A program made the translations under genes and the position numbers. This document shows, piece after piece, positions 7,830 to 17,708 of a stretch of 64,000 bases of DNA. The stretch comes from Diplonema japonicum (lineage: Eukaryota; Euglenozoa; Diplonemea; Diplonemida; Diplonemidae): contig OZ025738.1 in the NCBI GenBank assembly GCA_964019335.1, positions 1 through 64,000 of the forward strand, written 5' to 3'. The notes beneath the pieces were generated by a model. It searched no databases, was not told the origin of the DNA, and saw only the letters and a program-made list of their open reading frames with translations. How positions within the stretch are numbered: the stretch's first letter is position 1; the number at the start of each line of letters is the position of its first letter.

Positions 7830-8609
7830 TCACAAAACCGCAGCAACCAAGGCGAGCGCGGCCACAGTGAAACCCAACACTGAAGTCACAGGGCGTAGCG
7901 AAGTGCCGGAATTGGAGTTGACACAGGCGTCAGGAGGGTTGCAGACCGTGGAGCATTGTGCTCCGGAAGAGCAAGTAAGGGACACGTCCGTACACGCCGC
8001 CTGAGATGTGCAGGTGATCACACAAGTGGAATTCTGCGAACAGTGAATGGTGCTGTTGCTGCAGGAGTTTGTGTTCGGGCAGTTCAGGGTGAAGTTCTCG
8101 CCGGTGAAATCGAAAACAGAGTTCGTACATGAAACCCTCTCATTGCAAGACACTTCAGCGACTTCTGAGACAAACGTGTGATGCGTCTCTGAACAGCTTT
8201 CAATCCCGTTGCAGAACAACTCCGCCTTGCCACCCGTGGCAGTGCTCTCCATTGCCACCGTTGTGTTGTAGCACGAACGGTACCCGTCACAGATGTTCTT
8301 GCACTCGCTACCGGAGCACCTTGAGTCCATCTTCTTCATCCCCAAGCAGGAGCTGTTCCCAGCGCACCTTGCCAAGCACCTTTCGCTGTCGCATATCATC
8401 TCCCCCCCAGCACACCCTTCCACACCACTGCACTCATAGTGGCAGCTCCCCCCATCGCATATCAACCTGCTCCCCAAACACTCTTCTGCAGTGTCGCATA
8501 TGAACTGGCACGCCTTGTCGCTGCACCTGCACGTTGTGTGCTGTCCGCACGACTGGGTGCTGCAGGCGCCCACTAAACACAGAAAACCGAGCAGGCGAAG
8601 TCCATTCAT
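7830..8609 (-). CDS. Secreted or GPI-anchored Cys-rich surface protein
   Basis: 259 residues. The N-terminus MNGLRLLGFLCLVGACSTQS looks like a cleavable signal peptide. The body has about 40 Cys residues in short repeats such as CRCSDKACQFICDTAEEC, LICDGGSCHYECSGVEGC and MICDSERCLARCAGN, then a Ser/Thr/Asn-rich second half with many N-x-S/T sequons (NCPNTNSCSNSTIHCSQNST). The C-terminus is a hydrophobic run (VLGFTVAALALVAAVL) with no basic tail after it, preceded by small residues, which suits a GPI-anchor signal. The Cys spacing suggests a disulfide-rich repeat, but I do not recognise a named family. Probable location: cell surface or flagellar membrane. Confidence 0.75.
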   Translation of the reverse strand: MNGLRLLGFLCLVGACSTQSCGQHTTCRCSDKACQFICDTAEECLGSRLICDGGSCHYECSGVEGCAGGEMICDSERCLARCAGNSSCLGMKKMDSRCSGSECKNICDGYRSCYNTTVAMESTATGGKAELFCNGIESCSETHHTFVSEVAEVSCNERVSCTNSVFDFTGENFTLNCPNTNSCSNSTIHCSQNSTCVITCTSQAACTDVSLTCSSGAQCSTVCNPPDACVNSNSGTSLRPVTSVLGFTVAALALVAAVL

Positions 8610-9607
8610 TTTCTTTTATTCTTCTTTTAAAGCAACAAAACCTGAAAATAATTTATTACTTCCTTGCCAAAAGAAGGAAAGAAAAGAAGAAGAAAAAAAC
8701 TATAATACTGATAACCGAATCTCTTGCAACGACCACCACAGTTCAGCTGACTGCAGTGCATGCCGAAGCCACCTTTGCTTTCTTTAACAAGGCGGGACTA
8801 AAAAAAGGTAAATGATAAGATGCAGGTTCACGAATCACCAAAGATAAATCGTTAGAGGAGAAAAAAAAGACTCGCTCCTCTCTTTATTCTTTTCAAACCT
8901 CTCTTTAATGAATAAAATAAAACAAAATTTCTGGTTGCCGTTCTATTTTCTTTCTTTCCTCATATTTCTTCCGGCGAACTTGATGCAAATACAAAAAAAA
9001 GAGATGAAATAAAGGACCTTGTGTCCACATCTGCGCTGTGGCCCGCAAGGTTTCAAAAGACAGTCAGACCTAGTCGCAGAGTACCTTGTAGTTGCATAAG
9101 GAAAAAACTTGGTGGTTACAGTAACGGTGGAAAAAAAGTTGTAGTTAAAGTTGTAGTCGTACTTGGTGGAAAGAAAGTTGCAGGTTACCGTACTTGGTGG
9201 AAAAAAGATTTTAGGTTTAAGGAAACGGTGGAATTTGCTTACCGTGAACAGTGTTTTTCCCTAATTTGAATTTTATTTTTGCCGTTCTTAAGACTCTTGC
9301 AACGGAAATATAAGTTTTCCAGACAGAGGGGACAGTGCGGACAGGCTAGGTACCCCCTTAGAAAAGTGCCCAAAAAAAATGTCCGGAAGATAAAATCACC
9401 GGATGTTTCGGCGGCCCGGATATTTTATCTTCCGGTGGATTTTTGTTTTACAGTAGTTTCTTTTCTTTTTCTCTATTTGATTACACTTCATTTGTCTTCT
9501 TCTCGCTGCCTTGAATGGTTTGCTAGGTAGACGGCTAGTCGGTGGGGGTTAGTGTGGGATTATCGTGGGATTGTCAGTGGTCTTTTCGGTGTCCTCGAGG
9601 AACCTAT
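8610..9607. other. Intergenic, A/T-rich, with short imperfect repeats and a hairpin
   Basis: No convincing coding sequence. 9105-9235 has imperfect repeats of acttggtggaaaaaa and gttgtagttaaag. 8725-8790 contains cttgcaacgaccaccacag and ttcagctgactgcagtgca, which recur at 17122 and 22900, so a dispersed repeat family is present. The downstream exon of the LRR gene at 9626 should lie in the right part but was not identified. Confidence 0.6.
9383..9435. repeat. Perfect inverted repeat, 14-bp arms
   Basis: The arms are CCGGAAGATAAAAT (9383-9396) and its exact reverse complement (9422-9435), with a 25-nt loop rich in CGG. It could be a hairpin in RNA or a small MITE-like palindrome. It lies about 200 bp downstream of the LRR gene on that gene's strand. 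Confidence 0.85.
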
Positions 9608-9625
9608 TTATTCCTGTATACTTAC

Positions 9626-10540
9626 CCCCGGCACCCGAGCCTTTATGAGCCTGTTAAAAGTATCAGTGCCTCCTCTCAAAACGATGGTTTCTATCTTCTT
9701 ACAGCCAAACAAGAAGCCCTCACAAATAGAAGAAAGATTGGTCATCGAACTCAAGTCGAGGGTTTCTAGTTTAATGCAGTACGCCAAGAAATGATAACCA
9801 ATGGAAGAGAGATTGGTCATCGAGCTCAAGCTGATGGCTTCTAGCTTAATGCAGTAAGACAAGAAATGATAACCAATGGAAGAAACATTGATCATCGAAC
9901 CCAAGTTGATGGTTTCTAGTTCGCTGCACCCTGACAAGAAGCAATTACCAATGGAAGATAGCTTGGTCATTGAATTCAAGTTGATGGTTTCTAATTCGTT
10001 GCACTTCTTTAAAAAGTTATCACCAATGGTAGAAACATTGGGGAGGATGAGTTCAACAGACGTCAGGTGGTCGCAACCTTCAAGAAAACTAGCGTCTATT
10101 CTTGTAACACAGCCTGTGGAGTCGGTGACAACGAGGAACCGAAGGCCAGAAGGAAGGTTCTCCCTCTCCATGGACAAGACTTCGACAGCTGGAGAGTCAC
10201 CCACCTCCACCACCAGAACCAGCTCAGGGTCAGCTGCCAAAAGACCCACAAGCTGCTCAGAAATCACTTCTGAGTTCTCGTCCTTCAGCTCCTCCAGACG
10301 AACGGTTCTCGTATTTGCCTCCACATGGACCACGGAGCCCTCCACGAGCCCAACTTCCTGAAGCTCTTCACTGCCATTCTTGTCAAGGACCTCACCCTCC
10401 CAAACCAGTTTGAACTTGCTTTCGAGTAAATTTGTAGCACACCCCGCCTTCTTGTACAGGCTCCCCACCGCCTCCTTCCCCGACACTTCCACATCATGAA
10501 CCCCGCCTCCCGTCTTCACGAACACTGTCATATCGCTCAT
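9626..10540 (-). CDS. Ubiquitin-like/BspA-type leucine-rich-repeat protein A (3' exon not found)
   Basis: The start is the ATG at 10540 (MSDMTVFVKTGG), which aligns with MNDMTVFVKTGG of two paralogs, not the upstream in-frame ATG. Residues 1-75 form a beta-grasp, ubiquitin-like domain (FKLVWEGEVLDKNG, then GLVEGSVVHVEA). A second small region (ELVLVVEVGDSPAVEVLSM, then LRFLVVTDSTGCV) follows, then about five BspA-type LRRs of 23-24 residues with the pattern LSSMTNLSSIGYHFLAYCIKLE. The exon ends GGG followed by the donor GTAAGTATAC at 9625. The same donor occurs in every copy, so the visible stop (SIQE) is probably intron read-through. BspA LRRs mediate protein or matrix binding; the Ubl fusion is unusual and the role is unknown. 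Confidence 0.75.
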
Positions 10541-10829
10541 TTTGTTGCTGTGCTGCTGCTGTGTAAAAGGCGATTTTCCTTTCAATGTTTAAGGAAATCA
10601 ATAGATGAAAGAAGTTATAAAGAATGGGGAAAATAAATTCATTAGGAAACGAAGTGGTTCAGGCAAAAAATCGAGGGGGGGGGGATGGATAGAAAAGTTC
10701 TCTGTCGCTTTTGTTTGTTTTAAAACGAGAAATCACAGAGCTGCTCGGCGGGAACAGTGGCCTGCGATATTGATATATCTTCGGCTACCTTCTTGTGTTG
10801 GTGTGGTGAACGATGTTTAGGGGTATCAT

Positions 10830-12091
10830 CTACCACTTATCTAGGTGGGCCGAGGGAGAGGGAACAAGGGTCAATCTTCTTTTGTAACGCGTGCCTTTAA
10901 CGTCTACCCAACCACGCCAGAATAGAATAAACAATAATACACCAACAATAACACCAACACCACCCCCTTTCTCGAAGAGAGTCGCGAAATATTTAACTAA
11001 TGGAGGGGGGTGGTCTGTATACTTACCCTAGATGGCACCTCAGCCTCAAAGAGCCTGTTAAAAGTATCAGTGCCTCCTCTCAAAACGATGGTTTCTAGCT
11101 TCCTGCAGCCAGACAAGAAGCCAGAACCAATGAAAGAAACACTGGTCATTGAAGGCAAGTATATGGTTTCTAATTCGTTGCAGTGAGACAAGAAATCATA
11201 ACCAACGGAAGAAAGATTGGTCATTCGACTTAAGTCGATGGTTACTAGTTCGTTGCAGTCAGACAAGAAGTCAGAACCAATGGAAGAAACATTGATCATT
11301 GAACTTAAGTCGATGCTTTCTAGTCTGTAGCAGTTAGACACGAAGCCATTACCGATGGAAGAAGGGTTGGCCACTGAACCTAAGTCGATGGTTCTTAGTT
11401 CGTTGCAGTCAGACAAGAAATAAGAACCAATGAAAGAAAGTTTCGTCATCGAACTCAAATCGATGGCTTCAAGTTTGGTGCACCCACACAAGAAGCCAGA
11501 ACCAATGGAAGAAAGATTGGTCATCACATTCATGTTGATGGTTTCTAATCTAATGCATGTGAATAAAAAGTTGTCATAAACGGTGGAAACATTGGGGAGG
11601 ACAAGATCAACAGACGTCAGGTGGTCGCAACCCTGAAGAAACTCATCACTTACCCTGGTAACACAGCCTGTGGAGTCGGTGACAACGAGGAACCGAAGTC
11701 CAGAAGGAAGGTCTGAACTGCTCATGGACAAGACATCGACAGCTGGCGAGTCACCCACCTCAACCACCAGAACAAGCTCAGGGTCAGCTGCCAAAAGACC
11801 CTCAAGCTCAGAAATCACTTCTGAGTTCTCGTCCCTCAGCTCCTCCAGACGAACGGTTCTCATGTTCGCCTCCACATGGACCACGGAGCCCTCCACGAGC
11901 CCAACTTCTTGAAGCTCCTTGTCCCCGTTCCTGTCAAGGACCTCACCCTCCCAAACCAGTTTGAACCTGCCTTCGAGTAAACCAGCAGCACACCCCGCCT
12001 TCTTGTACAGGCCCCCCACCGCCTCCTTCCCCGACACTTCCACATCGTGAACCCCGCCTCCCGTCTTCACGAACACTGTCATATCGTTCAT
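10830..12091 (-). CDS. Ubiquitin-like/BspA-type LRR protein B with C-terminal membrane helix (one intron)
   Basis: Exon 1 is 12091-11027: a Ubl domain (MNDMTVFVKTGG, then FKLVWEGEVLDRNG), a linker domain, and about seven BspA-type LRRs (for example LSSMTKLSFIGSYFLSDCNELR). A GTAAGTATAC donor follows at 11026. A 56-nt intron (11026-10971) ending CTCTCTTCGAG joins in phase to exon 2 (10970-10830). Exon 2 starts with Lys and Gly residues and encodes GVGVIVGVLLFILFWRGW, a clear membrane helix, followed by a basic tail (KGTRYKRR) and a stop at 10830. Total about 401 residues. The acceptor position is supported by the decayed copy at 22.4 kb, which has CCCTCTTCAG at the same point. Predicted: a single-pass membrane protein with the helix near the C-terminus; topology is not certain. 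Confidence 0.75.
10971..11026 (-). other. 56-nt spliceosomal intron of the LRR gene
   Basis: Donor AGG|GTAAGTATAC, acceptor TCTTCGAG. The internal sequence CTCCATTAGTTA is conserved in the LRR copy at 22.4 kb and nearly so at 15.1 kb. Splicing keeps phase 0 and replaces a short read-through peptide by a membrane helix. Confidence 0.65.
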
Positions 12092-12766
12092 CTAACCTTT
12101 TTGTTGTACCTTATTCCCGTGTGTTTGTAATGAATGTAAAAAGGTAAAAGTACATGAAGAGATCAGCACAATGCGGACAGCGCCAGCATTGCTTTCATCC
12201 CGATCGAGGCCGCTGTAATGATATTGCAAGTGGGAATAAAAAGCAAAAGAATAAAAAACAGGTGAGGGATAAATACTGCAAAAATAAAAACTCAAAGTGC
12301 AGGAAGAACCCCCTTATGGAGGGCCGCCCTTGGGTGGGCTGGGGGGAGTTATCTATTTATACTCCATAAAAAAGAATAAAGGTGACTGAAATGATTTTAA
12401 GTTGGAGTAGAGAAGCGAAAAAATAGGTAAAAAGGGGGGGTGGAAAAGAATAAATACTGCATACGAAAACAGAGAGTCGAATAAAAAAGGGAAAAAGTGA
12501 CTGACATCCTCAAGAGCGTACCAGACCAGATCGCGACCCGTGTGTCGAGGGGGACGCGACCAGGGGGCCAGTGCGCGCACGCCAAGAAGAATGACCTTAG
12601 TTGGTTCACTAAACCCGTTCACACTTCTTTCTTTTCCTTATGTCATTTTTGGACCGATTACTGTAAAACTGATAAAGAAGGGGAAATGATTACCAAGAAA
12701 AAAACAAAAAAAATATATAAAGAGGTAAAAGGAAATCCCTGATCTGGGACGTCCTGTCTTGTTCTT
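12092..12766. other. Intergenic with two LINE 3'-end scraps
   Basis: 12165-12215 read on the minus strand gives SIGMKAMLA, matching the C-terminus of the 40.5-kb RT (TIGMKAMLQ). 12283-12365 (aaaactcaaagtgcagg, then gagggccgcccttgggtgg) matches the 3' UTR of the same element at 40506-40590. The two pieces are in the opposite order to the intact element, so they come from separate insertions or a rearrangement. 12385-12415 is similar to 59520-59545. Confidence 0.5.
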
Positions 12767-13610
12767 CTACCTGCCCCTATATCCCTTCAGCGGCTTCGGT
12801 CTTTCCTTTTTGGGCTGAGCCCGCTCCCTCATGACGCTCACCCGCTCCTTCTGCCACTGCTGTCTCAGTTTCTGGAGGTCCTTCTTCGTCTGTTCCGAGA
12901 CGTGCAGCGGTCTTCTGTCCCAGCCCAAGACCTTTCTCCCCCCTATGGTCCTCAGGCCGTGGTTCCGCCGTTGCTCCGCCGGTATGGCTCTGTGTCCCCT
13001 GACCTTCCTCCTTATCCGCGCGTCCTGCCAGCCTTCCTTCAGCCTCACCAGCAGGCGCCGTCTCGCCTTTTTCCCTATTAGTGTCAGGTCTCCACGTTCA
13101 CCAGCGACTTCTGTGCTGGTCTCAAAGTACAGCGCAAGCTCTATTGTCGTGACCGTTGTTCTCCTCGGGCCCCGGTACCACTTGAGCTGCCCTAGCCATT
13201 TGACGATCTCCTGTCCGTACTGTTTCATGAGCCCCCCCCCTACATGTTGTCGTAGTTCTCTCCATGTCGGGTCGGGTGCCTTTTCCCTTCTGTGATCACT
13301 TCCCACGGATGAGTCGTGTACCTCTCCAGTGCCCTCTTTTCCTGCAGGCGGCGGTCTCGTTCTGTTACCACCTCCAGGAGGTAGAGCTGCAGGCCCTTGA
13401 GATGCTCTTTGTCGTGTCCTCGCGGCAGCACTCCGAGCTGCATGCACCTCGGCATGGCCGTCCGTTCCTCCACCACTGCTCTGTTAGCTTCCTTGTTTTG
13501 TATTTCCCTTGCCAACTCGCAGTCCCACAGCGCGTGCTTGAGCATGTCGTGCTCATGCACCTCGTGTTCACATATGTCACAGTTGACGTACCTGGCTGCC
13601 GCCTCTCTAA
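12767..13610 (-). pseudogene. LINE reverse-transcriptase C-terminal region, broken into frames
   Basis: Minus-strand frames 13620-13240 and 13447-12767 together resemble residues about 420-670 of the RT at 40.5 kb. A CCHC-like pattern (C-x2-C in CDICEHE, then H and C in MLKHALWDCEL) is followed by MQLGVLPRGHDKEHLKGLQLY, KWLGQLKWYRG, TTIELALYFE, GHRAIPAEQRR and a basic end (KPLKGYRGR). The catalytic palm is absent. The frame change lies near 13300. It is a 5'-truncated or recombined LINE copy and not a host gene. Confidence 0.65.
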
Positions 13611-13663
13611 ATATATATGAGTTAAAGGAAGTCTTTTGTGAGACGCCCCCTTGTTCTCATCCT

Positions 13664-15060
13664 CTACCTGCATCTATCCCCCTTCAGCAGCGGCTTCTCC
13701 TTCTTCGGTGGTCGTGCCGGCCTCCTCCCCAGCTTGGCTACTTTTTCCCTTCTTTCCTTTGCCCATTGCTTCCCTGCCCCCACGTGGGGGACGCGGCTGT
13801 GTTCTTCTTCGGCGATCCCTGTGCCTTCCTTCTCCTCGGTGATGGTGAGGTATCCAGAGGTGTCCCGCTTCTCTGCCTCTTCGTCGGGGATGCTGGAGGG
13901 GATGCCGGGTTCGTTGCGATTACCTTCTCCCTCAGCTCCCTGTGCCTCAGCGCTTGCTTCTTCAGTGTCTCCCTCAGCTTGTTGTCCTCTTTCAGCCCTG
14001 CTCCAGCTTCTGCATCTGCTGTTGTATTTCTGTCGGCATCTGCTCTTCCTTTTGCTCTTCCTTTCCCTTCTCCTTCTGCGGTTTGTGCTTCTGTTCCTTC
14101 TGCCCCTTCTGCTGTGCCTTCGGGTCCTTCTTCTGTTGTGCCTTTGGGTCCTGCTTTTGTTGTGCCTTCGGGTCCGCCGCTGCCCAGTACTCCTCGCCTT
14201 TGTCCTTGCCATAGAAGCAGAGGAACTCCGGCTTGGAGTACTTGGTGTCGTTGTTCTCGTTTGGGTCCTTCCGCGTCTCCCCTTTCGCCACCACCATCCG
14301 CAGCGGTTGGAGTTTCCATGCCTCTGTCAAGGGCATTTGGTTCTCTCCTACTTGAACTTCCCCGAACGGGGGTCGGACAATGGCGAGCTGTTTCCCTTTC
14401 TTGGGGATCATCCGGAGCACCTCCGCACCTTCCCACCCCTTCGTGCGGATCACCTCCTGCACCTGCTCTGCTGTTACTCCACGCTCCACGTCTTTAGCCA
14501 CAGCGGTGGCGCGTCCTCCTTCCTCCTCCTTCGTTCTTCGATGTACATACCGGTACCTTCTGCACCCCCGGCCTGCTTCGCTTTCTTCGCGTCGCTCGCC
14601 GACAGATAGACCAGGAGGTCCATCTTGGTGAGCTTGCCGTCCCACCCCTCGCCCCTCGGGTCTGACAGCCCTCCCATGGATCCGAGCACCTTCTTCGTGT
14701 GCTCTCTCGCGTCGGCCTCGACCTGCTCCCAGCCTTCCCCCGCCGCCGGTCGCCTCCATACCACTCTCAGCACCTCGGTGGCGTTCCCTCAGTTCCCATC
14801 TTCGTCCTCGTCCTCGTCCATCCAGCGTTCCTGCTGCTGCTTGCCATGTGTCTTCGGCCATCCCGCCTCTGCCGTTACCCTCACCGAGCGTACCACCTTC
14901 CCCTTCCCTGGTCTCGCCCGCGCTACCTGCACCCACGAAGGTGCTGCACCCTGCTGGTGTTTTTGCTCTCCTCTTGAGGGAAGACCCAGGGCCACAACTT
15001 GGAGGTTCCCCAGCCATGATTGATTGTGATTTTGTTAATTCCAACCCAATATCCAGCCCC
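13664..15060 (-). pseudogene. Decayed retroelement ORF (probable ORF1/gag-like or second LINE piece)
   Basis: Plausible coding segments lie in three frames in order on the minus strand: 14773-14510 (WEQVEADAREHTKKVLGSM, LTKMDLLVYLSASDAKKAK), 14510-13992 (VTAEQVQEVIRTKGWEG, AWKLQPLRMVVAKGETRK, then tandem DPKAQQK repeats and a Lys/Gln-rich coil) and about 13990-13760 (LRETLKKQALRHRELREKV, then a Ser/Pro-rich stretch). The final residues (KPLLKGDRCR, stop at 13664) resemble the end of the LINE piece at 12767. No enzyme motif was seen. It begins just downstream of LRR gene C and probably replaced that gene's last exon. Confidence 0.4.
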
Positions 15061-15146
15061 TTTTTAAAAAAAAGAGCTAACGAGAAATATCGAGAATAAG
15101 ATTGAGAGTTGCTATACTAACTAATGGAGGGGGTCTGTATACTTAC

Positions 15147-16232
15147 CCCCGATGGCACCTCAGCCTTTAAGAGCCTCTTAAAAGTATCAGTGCCTCCTCG
15201 CAAAATAATGGCTCTTAGTTCTTCACACTCAGACAAGAAACCATGACCACCAAAGGAAGAAAGATTGGTCATCGATGATAAGTCGATGGTTTCAAGTTTG
15301 CTGCATTCAGACAAGAAAGAAGAACCAATAGAGTTAAGATTGGTCATCACATTCAAGTCGATGGTTTCTAATCTGTGGCACCTAAATAAGAAGTGAGAAT
15401 CAATAAAAGAAAGATTAGTCATCGAACTCAGGTTGACGGCTTCTAGACTTCTGCATTCAGACAAGAAGTAAGAACCAATGGAAGAGAGATTGGTCATTGA
15501 ACTCAAGTCGATGGCTTTTAGCTTGTTGCAGTAAGACAAAAAGCCATCACCAATGGAAGAAAGATTTGTCATTGAACTCAAGTCGAGAGTTTCTAGTTCG
15601 GTGCACCCACACAAGAAGCCATCACCAATGGAAGAAAAATTGGTCACCTGGTGCCGGTCACCCATCGCATTCAAGTCGACGGCTTCTAAATCAACGCAGC
15701 CTAATAAAAAGTAGTTACCAATGTTAGAAACATTGGGGAGGATGAGATCAACAGACTTCAGGTGGTCGCAATCTTGAAGAAAACCATTGTCTATACCTGT
15801 AACACAGCTTGTGGAGTCGGTGACAACGAGGAACCGAAGGCCAGAAGGAAGGTCCCACCTGCTCATGGACAAGACTTCGACAGCTGGAGTGCCCCCCACC
15901 TCAACCACCAGAACAAGCTCAGGGTCAGCTGACACAAGACCCTCAAGCTCAGAAATCACTTCTGAGTTCTTGTCCTTCAGCTCTTTTAGACGAACGGTTC
16001 TCACCTCCGCCTCCACATGGACCACGGAGCCCTCCACGAGCCCAATTTCCTGAAGCTCTTCACCGCCATTCTTGTCAAGGACTTCACCCTCCCAAACCAG
16101 TTTGAACCTGCCTTCGAGTAAACCAGCAGCACACCCAGCCTTCTTGTACAGGCCCCCCACCGCCTCCTTCCCCGACACTTCCACATCGTGAACCCCGCCT
16201 CCCGTCTTCACGAACACTGTCATATCGTTCAT
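15147..16232 (-). CDS. Ubiquitin-like/BspA-type LRR protein C (3' exon lost or not found)
   Basis: Start MNDMTVFVKTGG at 16232. The Ubl domain (1-75) and linker domain are closely similar to copies A and B. One segment is unique (VDLNAMGDRHQVTNFSSIGDG, an insertion in the second LRR). About seven LRRs follow (LSSMTNLSSIGDGFLSYCNKLK and similar) before the capping segment AIILRGGTDTFKRLLKAEVPSG. The donor GTAAGTATAC starts at 15146, so the visible end (SIQTPSIS) is read-through. In copy B an exon with a membrane helix follows about 56 nt later. Here the equivalent sequence diverges and retroelement sequence starts within about 100 nt, so the anchor exon may have been lost. Confidence 0.75.
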
Positions 16233-16730
16233 TTAACCTTTTTGTTGTACTTTATTCCTGTTGTTTGTAATGAAGGTTGAAAAACTAGACACAAGAATAG
16301 AGAAGTGAAAAGAAGACGACTCGTTCATAAAACAAAAAAAAGGGGAGTGTGGACCGAGAAAAGTAAAAGAACATGAAGAGAAAGAGATCAGCACAATGTG
16401 GGGCAGCGCCACCGGAGCCTGCTGAAGCCTCTGGTAGGTGGGTTGGAAGTGGGGTACTCATGACCGTGCTGGTGTTCTCATTCCACAAGCTTTGCTGTTT
16501 GTTTGGCACTTTACACCTTGTTTCTGGGTTTCTTCTTTTTTTCTTTCACTAAGAGTGAAATAAAAACAGTAACATAGCCACCACACTGCTCGGAATGATA
16601 AAGAAAGGGAACTATTAGAAAGAAAAATACCGAGAGTATTGAAGAGAGTCGCGAAAGATATTCTAAGTGTGGCAGTATTCTCCTTTCTACTACAGTCGAG
16701 AAAATGACCTTTTCTCTCTTCTTCTTATTT
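16233..16730. other. Intergenic, no gene seen
   Basis: A/T-rich. 16595-16665 (gaagagagtcgcgaaagata) resembles the downstream or intron region of the LRR family at 10970 and 22335-22390. It therefore belongs to the decayed LRR copy that follows. Confidence 0.5.
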
Positions 16731-16850
16731 CTGTATACTTACCCCTGGTGGCGTGCTCCTTTCAAAACAACTATGGTTTTTTAGTTCTTCGCACCTAGAC
16801 AAGAACCTATTCTTCGCACCTAGACAAGAACCTACCGCCAAATGAATGGC
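16731..16850 (-). pseudogene. LRR-family gene fragment with conserved splice donor
   Basis: The minus strand ends in the family donor GTAAGTATACAG. Upstream it has HSFGGRFLSRCEE, matching the last LRR (FGGHGFLSECEE) of copy C, with in-frame stops and a 24-bp direct duplication (ttcttcgcacctagacaagaacct). A short remnant only. Confidence 0.65.
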
Positions 16851-16860
16851 CAAAATGAAA

Positions 16861-16985
16861 TTAAGATTCGTTGGGCTCAGCTGGGAAGGCCCTCCTTCCT
16901 TTCACCTTCTTCAGTACCCTCCCTAGCTCCCATGTGTGCCAGATCTTCTTCATCAGTCCATGCAATCTCCTCGCTTTCTGCTGTA
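16861..16985 (-). mobile_element. LINE RT C-terminal fragment
   Basis: The minus-strand translation LAEVQQKARRLHGLMKKIW, then VLKKVKGRRAFPAEPN, aligns with KARRRLLVRLKEGW, then RRKVRGHRAIPAEQR of the 12.8-kb LINE piece and with RRPFPADEQKR of the 40.5-kb RT. Bounded by non-matching DNA; a truncated insertion. Confidence 0.5.
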
Positions 16986-17305
16986 CTTCTGCGAGATCCC
17001 CAATCAACACGAAAATGGTGGCGGAAAAGAAGAACGAAAGCAAGAACAGAAACAAAAAAAATGAAAATAAAAATAAACTATTCTTTTAACTGAATCGTCC
17101 AATACTACCTATAGGCGCTCTTGCAACGACCACCACAGTCATCGCCAACGTGCCAAAAAGTAGGCTAAACTCGCACACTGGTGTGAGCTTCAAGGGAGCT
17201 AAACGTTTCAGACATGGCGTGCCACACCCATAGGCCTCACGACCGGGGAGGGGGGCATTTAATAATAAAAATATTAAAAATAATCTAAAAGTAGAGCCCG
17301 GGTCA

Positions 17306-17398
17306 TTCCACTCGGGCGCTACCAATGATGACCGACGAGGAGGTCAACAACAAACATCTGATGTACTTCTTATACTTCCATGTTATCCCCAACACCTA
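17306..17398. repeat. Dispersed repeat, copy 1 (partner 25420-25517)
   Basis: About 93 bp (ttccactcgggcgctacc, then gatgaccgacgaggaggtc, then tgatgtacttcttata) recurs at 25420-25517 in the same orientation with a few substitutions and a short indel. Function unknown; it may be a SINE-like or untranslated-region repeat. Confidence 0.8.
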
Positions 17399-17434
17399 AA
17401 AAGAAAGAAAAAAAAGATGGGGTGGGGCAGAAAT

Positions 17435-17564
17435 GAAAAGAAAAGAAAAGAAAAGAAAAGAAAAGAAAAGAAAAGAAAAGAAAAGAAAAGAAAAGAAAAG
17501 AAAAGAAAAGAAAAGAAAAGAAAAGAAAAGAAAAGAAAAGAAAAGAAAAGAAAAGAAAAGAAAA
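17435..17564. repeat. (AAAAG)n microsatellite, about 26 copies
   Basis: An uninterrupted 5-bp array lies 145 bp beyond the 3' end of the ankyrin gene. On the transcribed strand it is a long CTTTT pyrimidine tract, so it could act as a strong polypyrimidine signal for trans-splicing of a downstream gene. Confidence 0.95.
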
Positions 17565-17708
17565 ACTATGGTACACGTTAGTATCTGTTCCTCACGCCAT
17601 CGCTGCTGTTCATTCGCCGGACACTCTTTCCTTCTCTCTTTCACAACCGTCATGGGGGGAAAAGATGTTACAACTCATGTCTTACTCCGTGCTGCTGTTT
17701 GTGTCACG

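Noticed and set aside
10997-11026. A 30-nt intron ending CTCCATTAG in LRR gene B
   Set aside because: It would lead to a short frame without a basic flank. The 56-nt version gives a good membrane helix and basic tail, and its acceptor is mirrored at 22.4 kb.
17435-17564. Phe/Leu/Ser-rich ORFs across the AAAAG array
   Set aside because: Composition artefact of the microsatellite.
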